This document shows, one piece after another, positions 1-10,400 of a stretch of DNA of 64,000 nt. The notes under the pieces are model-generated. The model was given only the letters and a program-made list of their open reading frames with translations, made no database searches and was not told the DNA's origin. Source of the DNA: Emiliania huxleyi CCMP1516 (taxonomy: Eukaryota > Haptophyta > Isochrysidales > Noelaerhabdaceae); contig NW_005202113.1 in NCBI RefSeq assembly GCF_000372725.1, positions 291,520 to 355,519 of the forward strand. Direction: 5' to 3'. Positions within the stretch are counted from its first letter, which is position 1. Every line of letters begins with the position of its first letter. A program made the position numbers and the translations under genes.

Positions 1-276
1 TCCGCGGCACGAACCGACCTCTTTCTTGTCGCGGAAGGCCTTGAAAGTTGGCATCGCAGAGACGCGGCACTCCTGTGCGACTTCCTGATTCTCGTCCACG
101 TCGATCTTGACAAAGCAAACATGGGAGTACTTGGCGGCGAGGGCCTCGAAGATGGGCGCAATCATCTTGCACGGCCCGCACCACGACGCCGTGAAGTCGA
201 CGACCACAGCCTGGTTCTTTGCAGCCGCGTCAGCCAGCAGGGCGTGCCACTCCTCGGTAGTGGCGATGCTCCTCAT
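1..276 (-). CDS. Thioredoxin (h-type), 3' part missing at window edge
   Basis: Thioredoxin is a small dithiol-disulfide oxidoreductase, normally about 105 to 115 residues; 92 codons are present here and the C-terminus lies left of the window. The minus-strand ATG at 276-274 opens MRSIATTEEWHALL. The active site WCGPC is at residues 32-36 after the beta strand AVVVDFTAS, and the family's cis-proline loop AMPTF is at residues 74-78. No signal or transit peptide is visible, so a cytosolic h-type protein is the simplest reading. No intron is seen in the visible part. The family call is secure; the subclass is inference. Confidence 0.93.
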   Translation of the reverse strand, partial: MRSIATTEEWHALLADAAAKNQAVVVDFTASWCGPCKMIAPIFEALAAKYSHVCFVKIDVDENQEVAQECRVSAMPTFKAFRDKKEVGSCRG

Positions 277-504
277 CTTGGCTGATCAGCGTCGGGACCT
301 GTATGTGGGTGAGAGTGCAGAACGGCGAGAAAACGCGTACTCTGGCCTCCAGTCGACTCCTCCCCCATCCCTCGTCTGGGTTGGTCTGTTTTCTTTCTTT
401 CTTTCTTTTCCAGCCAGGGCCATACCCCCCCCCCCCCCTTCCCTCGCCCCACCGCCGGCCGCCTTATCTAATGGATGGCCACTGAAAAAATGAAAAATAT
501 GACA
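277..504. other. Intergenic, low-complexity
   Basis: Spacer between the thioredoxin start and the palindromic element. It holds a tttcttt run and a C-tract near 427-440. No gene is supported. Confidence 0.5.
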
Positions 505-509
505 TGTAT

Positions 510-1678
510 GAGGGCCCAACTTCAGAATCGTGCTTTGAGTTGGGTTGTTACGTGTTGGGTTGGGTTGTTGGGTTGTTCCGTGAGGTTGGGTCGTCGGCGC
601 GAATGGTGAGGTCTCGACCGCCGCCGCTCACGCCAGCGGACGGCCACCATCGGTGTTTTTGGCTTCGCCACCGTCCAAGGCGTGCGCCATGCGCTCGCCG
701 GCATCGAGCGAGCAACGTGATCGACCGAGCGGCTTGCTGTGTGGACGCCTTCTTGTGGCTCTCGTCGAGAGCGTTTTGCGTCCCGGCGGGTGGGAGAATA
801 TGTGTCGTCTGATGTGTCACTGTGTACGTCACATCGGTCTTGATAACAAGCACGGTCGATCCGTCGAAGCGATACACTCGTTCCTATCACGCTGGAAGGC
901 TGGCACGGAGCTCTGTGCCGGCACACAGCAAGAGCCGTGCGGCAAGAAGAGCTCGATGGGGAGCGAGAACCGTCAGAGGTGCTCACCCAGGTTTCGGAAG
1001 TCCGCCTTGATGCGGTCAGTTCCCCCCAGGTTTGACCGCGCAGCTCGCAAGACTCGTCGAGCACTCGCAGCCTTTCTGCGCCTCTGACTCTGCAAGCTAT
1101 GCGGGAAGAGCAGTTTATCCGCAATATATCGACGAGTTCGAGAGAGCCACAGGCTTTCGCTCGGGAGGGATTGAGTGCATCGCGACGGACTTCAGGTTAC
1201 ACCTGAAAATCTGACGGTTCTCGCTCCCCATCGAGCTCTTCTCTTGCCGCACGGCTCTTGCTGTGTGCCGGCGCAGAGCTCCGTGCAAGCCTTCCAGCGT
1301 GATAGGAACGAGTGTATCGCTTCGACGGATCGACCGTGCTTGTTATCAAGACCGATGTGACGTACACAGTGACACATCAGACGACACATATTCTCCCACC
1401 CGCCGGGACGCAAAACGCTCTCGACGAGAGCCAGAAGAAGGCGTCCACACAGCAAGCCGCTCGGTCGATCACGTTGCTCGCTCGATGCCGGCGAGCGCAT
1501 GGCGCACGCCTTGGACGGTGGCGAAGCCAAAAACACCGATGGTGGCCGTCCGCTGGCGTGAGCGGCGGCGGTCGAGACCTCACCATTCGCGCCGACGACC
1601 CAACCTCACGCGGAACAACCCAACCCGGGCCAACAACCCAACCCAACCCAAAAAGCACGATTCTGAAGTTGGGCCCTC
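510..1678. mobile_element. Palindromic DNA element with about 468-bp inverted arms and 5-bp target duplication
   Basis: The left arm (about 510-977) and right arm (about 1211-1678) are near-identical inverted copies, ending in gagggcccaacttcagaat and its complement. TGTAT lies directly outside each end (505-509 and 1679-1683), which fits a 5-bp target-site duplication. The outer part of each arm has (GGGTTG)n-like runs. The roughly 230-bp centre shows no recognisable transposase, so the element looks non-autonomous (foldback or long-TIR type). A truncated relative is at 56098-56350. Which superfamily mobilises it cannot be told from the sequence. Confidence 0.85.
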
Positions 1679-1683
1679 TGTAT

Positions 1684-2080
1684 GCGGAGGCGGCCGAGGC
1701 GGCCCGTAAGGCGGCGGAGCTCGCCGCGAGAAACGCCAATGGTCTTGAGCTGTGGAAAGCCGACCGCAGCACCGCCGGCGCCGTTGTCGCGTTGCGAGAC
1801 TCGGCGCTTGGCTACTGCTGGTGCTTCGTTCCCGCCGCTGCCGGTAGCTCACGCCAAGCTGATGCACCTTCAGCCAGCTGCTGTCCCCGACTTTTAAAGT
1901 TACCAAAAGGAGCGCACAGCAGTACATACATCGTGTTCACGCGTTGCCCGAACAACAGAGGCGGATAACGCCGCGGGTCCCACTAGTACCAAGGAGGGCT
2001 GCGCATTTTATCTGCGACAAGGACGTACGCCGATACCCGCGCGCCGAGCAAGGAGACATCGCGCAACAGCGCTGTGCGCC
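1684..2080. other. Spacer, no supported gene
   Basis: Between the palindromic element and the histidine phosphatase. Open frames here are short and unlike any family I recognise. An alanine-rich plus-strand frame (about 1679-1790) could be a broken gene remnant next to the insertion, but nothing confirms it. Confidence 0.4.
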
Positions 2081-3065
2081 ATGGACAAGACGACGGTCGG
2101 GCGGCTCTCGAACAAGTAGCAGCGCGCGCCCCTGCCCCCGCCCTCCCCTCTCCGCTCCTCTCCAGCAGCGCGCGCGCCCGGCCGCAGGTACGGCGACGAC
2201 GGCTGGCCTGGCAAGACATCTCCGTACCCGTGGCCGATCGTCGTGCTCAACCAGTTTATTCGCGAGCCGAGCTACTACATCGTCGGCTTCGTCTGGAAGC
2301 TGCGCGGGTGCTGCCGGAGCAAGAAGTCGAAGCCGCCGGTCCTCACGAACGAGCCCAAGCAGATCTCGTCGTCGTCAAAGACGGTGCTCTTCATCCGGCA
2401 CGGGCAGGGCGACCACAACGCGAGCCTACCCGGCTGGAACCTGGTCGACCCGCCGCTCAACGCGACCGGCCTCGGGCAGGCGAGGGACCTGCACGAGCGG
2501 CTGGGCGGCACGGGCGGCCCGCTCAAGGACGTCGAGGTCGTGCTCGTCTCGCCGCTCACGCGCGCCTTCCAGACCGCCCAGGGCGCGTTCGGGCACGGGC
2601 CGGCGTTTCAGAACCGGGAGCCGACGCTCAAGCCAAAGTGGGTCGTCTGCCCGCTGCTCCGCGAGCGGATGGGCGCGCCCTGCGACGAGGGGCGCCCAAA
2701 GGCGCAGCTGGCGATGACGATGCCCGAGATGAAGGAGATGGAGGGGTTCGACACGATGAAGCCGGATGTCTGGTGGACGCCGCACTTTGAGTTCGGGCTG
2801 TACGACCGCATCGCCGAGCTCGAGGAGCAGGCGCGGGGCGCCGCGCCTCTCGCCTCTCGCACCGCACCGCTCACCGCCCCTCTCGCCGCCTCACTGCCCC
2901 GCTCGCCTCCTCACCGCTCCTCTCGGCCCGCTTGCCCGCCTGCAGATCCTCTCGCGCCCCGAGTCGACGATCGCCGTGGTCGGGCACGGCGGCCTCTTCA
3001 CGCGCATCCTGGGCTACCACCTCCACAACTGCGGCCACCAGTGGACCTCGTGGGATGCGGACTAA
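2081..3065 (+). CDS. Histidine phosphatase (phosphoglycerate mutase-like)
   Basis: A member of the histidine phosphatase superfamily, which uses a phospho-histidine intermediate; the substrate is unknown. Three exons fit: 2081-2115, 2188-2830 and 2946-3065, giving 265 residues. Intron 1 is GT-AG (2116-2187); intron 2 starts with GC (2831-2945) and is a C-rich low-complexity tract. Both junctions keep frame. The catalytic motif LFIRHGQGDHN puts the nucleophile His at about residue 83, the second Arg is in PLTRAFQTAQ, and the second His is in VVGHGGLFTRI at about 240. The ATG at 2081 is chosen because exon 1 splices in frame into YGDDGWPGK. A hydrophobic stretch near residues 40-48 is weak. It resembles the small plant and algal PGM-like proteins; it is not a proven glycolytic enzyme. 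Confidence 0.88.
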
Positions 3066-3844
3066 GCGCCGCCCAGCGCTGCGGCGACCCCAGCAGCGCT
3101 CGGAGCCGTGGGCTGCGGAGCGAGCTGGGGCTGCGGTCCGAGGGCGGCCACGGCCCACCGCGACCGGTGGGAGCTCTCACCGGTTGATATTGTGCGTGCG
3201 CCATTATTGCCTGCGGGGCGTTTCACAGCTGCCTCGCCGACGCAGTGCCGCCGCGTGCCCCGTGTGCCCCGTCCACACTGTCACTGGTCACTGTCGATAG
3301 AAACCCCTGTGTGTCTTGTTGATTAAGGTCAGTTCTGAAAGAAAGCACTTGGAGCACTTGGAGAGCAGTCATTAGCCTCACATCCAGGGCCGGGAGCTAA
3401 GCGCTGGCACCCAGCGGGCCGGATGTGTCCACCCGCAACCCGGATGAACGAAAGAAAGAGAAAACGGACAGCCAAACAAGGGGTGGGAGGAGGACAAGAT
3501 CCCCACCTGCACGCGAGCAGGATTTTGGAAGGACGATCAGGGACACAGGGGAACGGGAGCGGGGAGCGCATCGCGACACGGAGGGCGAGGGGGGCTGGGC
3601 CGCAGGGTTCACCCACACGACAGGGTCCCAGGGATTCCCCTCTCGTATAGGACAAAGTCGCACCCGGCGGCACGGGGGCAGGCACGGGCCTCCTACTGGT
3701 TGCGCTCCGCTCTCCTAGTTCTCCTGCTCCTTGACAAGGGACCGACAGGATCGCGCGAATCTTTCTCTCTTCCCGGCTGGCCACTGCGATTGCATGCACG
3801 TCGCCCTGGCCATCGCCGCGGCGTCTACTCGCGCTTCTGTGGAA
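3066..3844. other. Intergenic with dispersed repeat
   Basis: No gene is supported. Positions 3345-3425 carry a repeat (gcacttggagcacttggag at its left end, cccagcgggccggatg at its right) that recurs at 32552-32632. Both copies lie upstream of a gene start. Confidence 0.5.
3345..3425 (+). repeat. Dispersed 81-bp repeat, copy 1
   Basis: Shares its left end, its middle (cctcacatcc then gggccggg) and its right end with the copy at 32552-32632, in the same orientation. Function unknown. Confidence 0.7.
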
Positions 3845-5319
3845 ATGGCACCGTCCAAGTCGCCCGGCGCCTCGTCCGACCGGCCGCTGCCGACCGACAC
3901 CTACCTCTCCGAGTACAGCAAGATCTTTGACCACATCGGCATGCTGGAGGCTCGCTCCCGCTCGCAGCCCATCTCTCCCACAGCGGCGGATGCGCTTCAC
4001 CGCTCTCGCACCTGGCCGCAGGACATGCAGAGGATGGCTGCCTACCACGACGCCATCAAGCGGAACGCCGCAGTGCACTTCAAGGGCAAGGTCGTGCTCG
4101 ACGTTGGGTCGGGGACGGGCGTGCTCGCCATCTGGGCGGCGCAGGCGGGCGCGCGGCGCGTGTACGCCGTGGAGGCCTCGGGCGTCGGCGCTCACATCCA
4201 GACGATGGTCGAGGCGCACGGGCTGGCCGACACGGTGACGGTCCTGCGCGAGAGGGTCGAGCAGGTGGAGCTGGCCGAGCAGGCTCGCCGCAGCCCGCCG
4301 CCCGCGCCGCCGCGCGTGCGGCCTCCGACCTCCGCCGCGCGTGCCCACTCTGTGCAGGTGGACGTGATTGTGTCCGAGTGGATGGGCTACTTCCTGCTGC
4401 GCGAGTCGATGGTCGAGTCGGCAGCCGCCTCGCCGGCTCGGGGTGTGGCGAGGCTCGGACGCCGCGGCCTCACCGTCGTGCGCACGCGAGGTAGGTGCTC
4501 CTCGCGCGGGACCGCTGGCTCAAGCCGGGAGGAGTCATGTACCCTTCGCACGCGCGGCTGCTCCTCGCGCCCTCCGCGCTGCCCCGCTTCCTGCTCCGCC
4601 GCCGCGAGGAGATTGCGAGCTCGATGCACGCGTGGGAGCAGCTCGCCGCCGAGCTGCGGAGCAAGTACTCCCTCCGCCTGGACGCGCTGCAGGCCTCGAC
4701 CCGCCGCCCCGCCCCTCGCACGCCCCTCCGCCCCCCCCGCCCCCCCGCCGCCCTCGCGCCACTCCCGCCGCCCCGCCGCCCTCGCCGCCCGCCGCCCTCG
4801 CCGCCCGCCTCGCAGGCCGCCTACGAGCGCGAGCACCACGAGTACGCCTTCTCCGAGGCGTGGCAAGGCATCCTCCCCGCCTCCCTCCTGCGCGACGAGC
4901 CGCAGGTGCTGCTCGAGGCGGACATGCACTCGGTGACGCACGCGCAGTTCTTCGACTGGCAGACCGAGGTACAGTTCGCGCCGCCGCACGCCGACGAGCC
5001 GCAGCACGGCCTCTGCGGCTGGTTCGACGTCCGCTTCTGTGGCTCCGAGTCGCAGCCCGCTCACGAGTGCGTCGAGCTCGACACCTCGCCCGAGGCGCCG
5101 CCGACGCACTGGGCGCAGACCACGCTGCTGCTCGAGCGGCCGCTCGACGGGTCACCGCTCGTCGTCGCGCTCGCGCAGAACAGCGGCTTCCACCACGACC
5201 TCAACGTGACGGTCTCGTCCGGCGCGTGGAGCGCGTCGTATGCTGTGACGGCCGACTTTCGCGGCGGCGAGGACTTCCTGGAGGACGCGGAGGCGGAGGA
5301 GGGGGAGGAGGGGGCGTAG
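3845..5319 (+). CDS. Type I protein arginine N-methyltransferase (PRMT)
   Basis: Transfers methyl from S-adenosylmethionine to arginine side chains. Four exons fit: 3845-4282, 4358-4420, 4495-4692 and 4816-5319 (400 residues). All three introns (4283-4357, 4421-4494, 4693-4815) begin with GC and end with AG, and every junction is phase 0. Motif I VLDVGSGTGVLAIWAAQAG binds SAM. The double-E loop is split by intron 1 from its strand and reads SEWMGYFLLRESM. The post-motif helix ARDRWLKPGG and the THW loop (THWAQTTLLLERPL) are present. The C-terminal beta-barrel ends in an acidic tail. The ATG at 3845 is preferred over the one at 3794 because it has A at -3 and G at +4. It resembles PRMT1/6-type enzymes; the exact subtype is uncertain. 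Confidence 0.92.
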
Positions 5320-5745
5320 GCGGACGACGCCACCTCCCCGCGTCTCGGACCTGACCCGCGACGACCGCTGGAGAGACGCGTGCGCGGAGAGAGTGGCGGG
5401 CCCTGGCGCCCTGCAGTGTCCTTCTCTGCTGAGACGTCTCGCGCACCCAGGGCCCTGCCGGCCCCGGCCGTACGGCGCTCTTCTCTAGATCTCTCTGAGG
5501 GAGTCTGACCTCTCCTCGTACCTCGAGAGTGCACAGCACCTCCCACACCTTGAAGGGGTGGGGGAAAGCTGCTAGCTGGAAAGGAACGGCGAACGCGCCG
5601 CCGCCCCAGCCACGGGGCCCACAAATTCCGGAACCCTTCGCTTGGGAATTCTGTTTTCAATTTTCGATAATTAAACATAAAAACTCGTGAGCCTTCAGGG
5701 GCCCTTCGCGCCCCACAGATTTCTCCCTTCCGCTCTAGCGGTAGT
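5320..5745. other. Intergenic between convergent genes
   Basis: Lies between the 3' ends of the PRMT gene (plus) and the splicing-factor gene (minus). I see no gene or clear repeat. Confidence 0.4.
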
Positions 5746-6756
5746 CTAGCCTGCGTCTCGGTCCTGACTGCGTGTTCCCTCCGGCCGCTCCCACTGCGAC
5801 CGCCCACTCGGGGCGTGGTGAAAGTAGACGGCGCCCGTGGCGGGGTCTACTCCCGAGACCCACCCGTCGGGCAGCTCCGTCGCCGCGGCGGCCTGCTGCT
5901 GCTGCTGCCATTGCGGCGTCAGCGGCGCCTCGCCACCACTAGGCCCCTCTGCACCTGGGTACTCCTCAGCCACCGGCGTGACCACCTCGCCCGGCGTCAT
6001 CTCCCACACCGCGGGCTGTGCCGCCTCCGGACCGCCGCCGCCGCCGCACGCCGCCGCCGCCGGCCCCTCCCTCCCGCCGTTCGCCTCGGGCCGCGCCGCC
6101 TTTGCCGCCCTCCCCTCCGCCTCGAGCCGCTCGTAGAGGTCGTGCTGCGCGTCGCGCCGCCGCTTCGCCTCCTCCGCCGCGCGCAGCGCCAGTTGCCGCG
6201 AGTGTATCGCCCGCTGCTGCTCCGGATCCGAGTTGGAGAAGGTGACGCGCAGCGCGGGCCCCCCCTCCGGGTCGATCGGCCTCCCGTCCATCGCCTCGGA
6301 CGCGAACTGCGCACACGCGCGGCTCCGGAAGCGGACAAAGCCGGTGCCCGGCGCGACGCCCGCCCAGGTCCGCAGGAGCGCGCCCCACTCCGAAAACTTC
6401 TCGAGGGAGGCGCGCACCTCTCGCTGCGAGGCCGCCTCGTCGAGGCCCGTAACGAAGAGCAGGCAAGCCGCGTCGACCGAGGAGGTGCGCCTCCGCCCAA
6501 AGATGTCGTAGTCGATGCCGTCGGCGGAGAAGGCCATGCGCTGCTCCTCGACGACGGACGGCAGGCGGTGGAGGTTGACGCACGCGGCGCCGTCCCGGCA
6601 GGCGCCGCGCGCCCAAGCCAGGCATATCCAAGCGCCGCCTCGCCTGTCGCCGGCTGTCGACTGGGTGTCGACCTCCGGCCAGCAGCGCGGGAGCGCGGGC
6701 ACGGCGCCGCTGTCGCCGGTGCCCACCGCGTCGATGCCCGGCGGGAGGTCCGACAT
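5746..6756 (-). CDS. Cwc2/RBM22-like pre-mRNA splicing factor (CCCH-RRM-WW)
   Basis: Cwc2-type proteins belong to the Prp19-associated (NTC) complex and contact U6 snRNA in the catalytic spliceosome. The 336-residue single-exon frame starts MSDLPPGID. A CCCH zinc finger (CLAWARGACRDGAACVNLH, about residues 45-63) leads directly into the torus-like linker ending in DIFGRRR. An RRM follows (LLFVTGLDEAA to LRVTFSNSDP, about 98-180), then a charged helix and a Q/A-rich stretch. A WW domain closes the protein (LPDGWVSGVDPATGAVYFHH, about 295-325). The CCCH-torus-RRM order is the Cwc2 signature; the C-terminal WW is an addition relative to yeast Cwc2. The family call is well supported by order and motifs, and the partner proteins are inferred. 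Confidence 0.82.
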   Translation of the reverse strand: MSDLPPGIDAVGTGDSGAVPALPRCWPEVDTQSTAGDRRGGAWICLAWARGACRDGAACVNLHRLPSVVEEQRMAFSADGIDYDIFGRRRTSSVDAACLLFVTGLDEAASQREVRASLEKFSEWGALLRTWAGVAPGTGFVRFRSRACAQFASEAMDGRPIDPEGGPALRVTFSNSDPEQQRAIHSRQLALRAAEEAKRRRDAQHDLYERLEAEGRAAKAARPEANGGREGPAAAACGGGGGPEAAQPAVWEMTPGEVVTPVAEEYPGAEGPSGGEAPLTPQWQQQQQAAAATELPDGWVSGVDPATGAVYFHHAPSGRSQWERPEGTRSQDRDAG

Positions 6757-6903
6757 GGCGTGCCTACTGGGACCCAGCGCTGACTTCTGAGTCGATGCGG
6801 TCTTCCCTTTCTCGACTGTCTGAGCTTGTGCGTCTTGGGGAGCTTTACGCGCGTGCGCGGGGTTGTGTTTTTTTAATGTGCTCTCGAAGGAGGACTCTCC
6901 TGA

Positions 6904-6974
6904 CAGGGTTTGCGATGAGGAGCGACCCGAAGGGTTTCTCGGAGGTTAGTGCACCACTAACCGCCGAAGCGCAA
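6904..6974 (+). repeat. 71-bp dispersed repeat, copy 1
   Basis: Begins cagggtttgcgatgaggag and ends ccactaaccgccgaagcgca. The same two blocks with identical total length recur inverted at 31297-31367. Function unknown. Confidence 0.75.
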
Positions 6975-7105
6975 GCGCTGGGAGCAAGAACACTGCGACG
7001 TATCGGGCTCACACTAGCACCCCACCTCGCGAGCCGACGTTCTGGCTCAGCGAGGCTGCTGCGGAGCACTCGCGGACCGGTTCTTCTGGGTTTTTCAGTA
7101 GAACA

Positions 7106-7114
7106 TCAAAAAAG
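7106..7114. repeat. Left 9-bp target-site duplication of the Mutator-like element
   Basis: TCAAAAAAG directly left of the terminal repeat; the partner at 13791-13799 is TCAAAAAAA (8 of 9 identical). Confidence 0.6.
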
Positions 7115-7430
7115 GGAAAAATTGCAGTTTACTACGTTTTGAGCTTTTCTCTTGCAGATTACTACACACCACACAATCCACCTTGCAGATTACTACACAG
7201 ACACAATCCACCTTGCAGATTACTACGCACCACACAATCCACCTTGCAGATTACTACACACACACAATCCACCTTGCAGATTACTACGCACCACACAATC
7301 CACCTTGCAGATTACTACACACACACAATCCACCTTGCAGATTACTACGCACCACACAATCCACCTTGCAGATTACTACACACCACACAATCCACCTTGC
7401 AGATTACTACTCATCACACATTCATCGCAT
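7115..7430. repeat. Left terminal inverted repeat with tandem units
   Basis: After a unique 43-bp outer part come eight full units of 30 or 31 bp (about 7158-7402) of the form attactac-N-cacaatccaccttgcag, then a degenerate ninth. The units alternate between three variants. The four outermost units have the same order of variants as the right end, which suggests the two ends are kept alike by gene conversion or were copied recently. Confidence 0.92.
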
Positions 7431-10400
7431 GATCCGAGGTTGGTTTTTGCACCCGCAGCCCTTCCTGACCGGGGCGCCGCACCTGCGGCAACCGTACTGC
7501 CGAGACGCGCGAGGTGGAGCTGGCAAGGCAGGTGCGTTCGCCATCGGCCCTGCGTCGTCGGCGCCGGCAGCTGCGGTGAGGGCTGCGGCGGTCTGAGAAG
7601 CATCCTCGTCGCCAGAGGGTGCCACTGTTCGCCTCCTCTTCGCGCCCGACCCCTCGCCTGGAGACAGGATGCGGCCCCGCTTGGGCCTGCCTGGCTTGGT
7701 TGGAAGGAAGACGGGCAGCTTGAGCCGGCTCGGCGGTCCATCTGGCACACTGCCGGGGAGAGTGGCGGCAAAGTTGAAGTTGTACTGCGCCTGCCAGACG
7801 GCCGTGGTGTATTCGGAGTCGACGAGCTGAGCAATGTCGGGGACACCCTTTTTCTGCACCGCCACAGCCGCCAAGCACTCGCACGGGAAGCCGGTGACCT
7901 TCTTGAGCCCGCAAGCGCACGTCCATTCGCATGGCTGGCCGTCGCAGCGGACGAGATGGAACCAGTTTCGCGGCCTACGGCCCTGCCCTGGTGTGGTGTA
8001 TGCGGGGTAGAAACGAAATGTGTCGGCTGCCGCCGAGTCGATGCGGAATCCTCCATCGCGGACACGATTCAGCAGGCGGGCGACCATCATCCGCATCCTT
8101 GGCGGGCATGCGTCGGTGCAGCGTGTGCTCTCCACCCTGCGGCCGTCACAGCGCTTGATGTCATCCTCCAGGAGCAGGCGCATCATCTCGAGCGGATTGG
8201 GAATGCCGCGCGCCCCGCTGTGCCTGGTGATGTGATTCATCTTCTCACCAAACTGCGACGTCGTGCGGGGTAACGGCATAGCCCACGCCTCGCTGTTTGG
8301 GAGGCTGGCTGGCATCTTGCCACCGTCCTCAGCAAAGGGGAAGAGGAAGCGCTGCGCCGGCGTGTCTGGGGTGTGGGTGACGTACTGCCAAAGGCTGTGC
8401 GCAACTTCTGCCTTTGCCTTCTCGTATGAGCCCTGGTTCAGCGCACGCGCCATGGCTTGGTACTGCAGTACAGCAACGGCCTTGCTGATGCCTCCCACAG
8501 TGTGAGAGGCGGCTGCAGCCGCGTGGCTGACGCACGAGAACTGGTGGGCCCGTGGCGCGTTGGCCGTGATGGCGGTGCGCAACTCGCGTCTGCCGTCCCG
8601 GACAAAGACAACGCGAGGGTCATCGAGCTCAGGGACGTCGGCAACCGCCTGGCGGACGGACGCTGTCGCAGTGGCATTGTTTTCATTGTCGGCAAAGTGC
8701 GCGTGCCCCAGAGGTAGGACATTGCGATTGGAGTCGATCGCCACAAACGATGCGAGCGTCCCTGTGTCGCAGTGAGTGAAGTCGTAGGCCAGGCAGTAAA
8801 CTCCGTTTTGCAACACGTGGCGTGCCCACGCGTACATGAGCACAAAGCCGTAGAAGTAGTCAGAGTTATCCTCGATGCTATTCAGCGTCTCGCTGAGGCC
8901 GTGAACAGCATCATCTGTGAAGGTGAGCCCCGAGCCCTTGTTGTCGAACGTCCACTTTCGTTTCGCCGCCTCGCGCGCTACCTTGCGCACCTCCGTGCCC
9001 TTCTTGGAGAGGATTGTGACGCAGTGGCCGAGCCGTCGCAGCTCCTGCGCGTAGTTCTCGAGCTGTCCCATGTCGTCGGCTCTCGCAGCGACGGCGGTGT
9101 CGGTCGCACTCGTGCTCACATTCATGCCCTGCGCCTCTTTGCCTACGGTACAACCCGTGTCAAGGTGCGAGTCGCGGCGCGCAGTGGTCGCGGCAGGTCA
9201 GGAGAGGCGCAGCAGTGGACTGTCACATCTAAGTCGGCCACCGATGCGGCGGCAAAAGTCCTCCGAGGCCTCTGCCCGGAGGTACGGCTGCACCGCCGCT
9301 TGGACCTGCCGCCAGTTGCTGCAGTCGACAACCTGCTGCACAACGACCGACGCCAGCTCGACCGGCGTGTACGCGTGGAACCTCTTTCGCCGCTCACGAC
9401 CCGCCTGCGCCGACTGATCGCAGGTGTGGTCGACTGCGTTCGTGCATTCCCAGACGCTGCCATCTGTGCGACGGCGGAATCGGACATTGAACATGCAGCC
9501 CTGCTTCGCGCACATGGCTGACGCGCGCTTCAGGTCGTACAAGGCAGTTGCAACCGACCGCATGGCCCTCTTTGCCGTGCTGTCGGCGTCCCAGACGTAC
9601 TCGCCAGTCTCACGCTTCTGATGGATCGTGCCATTCCAGCGGACTTTGCGGGTGTCTCGCTCACTGATGGCAAGGATGCGGAATCTGACGTCGGAGCGAT
9701 CGTTGGCCGTGTCTCCCACCGAGATGCTCATGGTGCTGGCCTCCGCCTGCGTGTATGGCAGCACCGACACGGTCGCTCCCGAAGCCGCCTGCCTCAGCGC
9801 CGCCGCCTGTGCTGCGTCCCCAGCTCGCCTCTCCGCCGCCAGCTCCGAGGCGGTCGGCGACGCCAGCGGCGAGGCGGTCGCTCGCACCAGAGTCCTCATG
9901 ATGAGCCAATCTTCGACGTTCGGCTCGGTGGCGCCTCCCTCGACACAAAAGCTGGGGAAGGTGGCGGCGTCTCCGCTTGCGGCGATGGCAGGCCCGCCTG
10001 GTTGGTGTCGAGCCAGGGCTGACGTGAGGGTTTCCTTGAGCGTCTCCACTCTGCTCGAAATCTCGGGGCCGACCAAGACCGGGTTTGGCGCAACCAAGTT
10101 CGCCAGCGAGAAGGCGTGCGATCGCTCCTGGCCTGCGCGGGCAACGAACACCGAGAGATGCTCCGCCTCCCGGCCCAGGTACCACTCGTGCATGTACTGG
10201 TACTCGGCTGCCCCTGGCTCCCACTCGTGGATGCCGAAGCTGTACACGTGGTTGGTCGCCTCGTTCTCCCACTCGACGAGTAGGATCTCAAATGCTCCGC
10301 GCGGATCGGCTGGGCCGCGCTCGTAGAAGGCCTTGATGGTCAGCGTGCCGACGCCTTCCGCCAAGTTGCGCAAGAAGGCCACGGGAAACTTGCTCGCCCT

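Noticed and set aside
530-585. Telomere-like GGGTTG runs
   Set aside because: Too short and irregular; they occur inside both arms of a mobile element (also at 56130) and so belong to its ends.
7158-7402. CRISPR-like array of 30/31-bp repeats
   Set aside because: Units are head-to-tail with no spacers, the host is a eukaryote, and the array is the terminal repeat of a transposon with an inverted partner.
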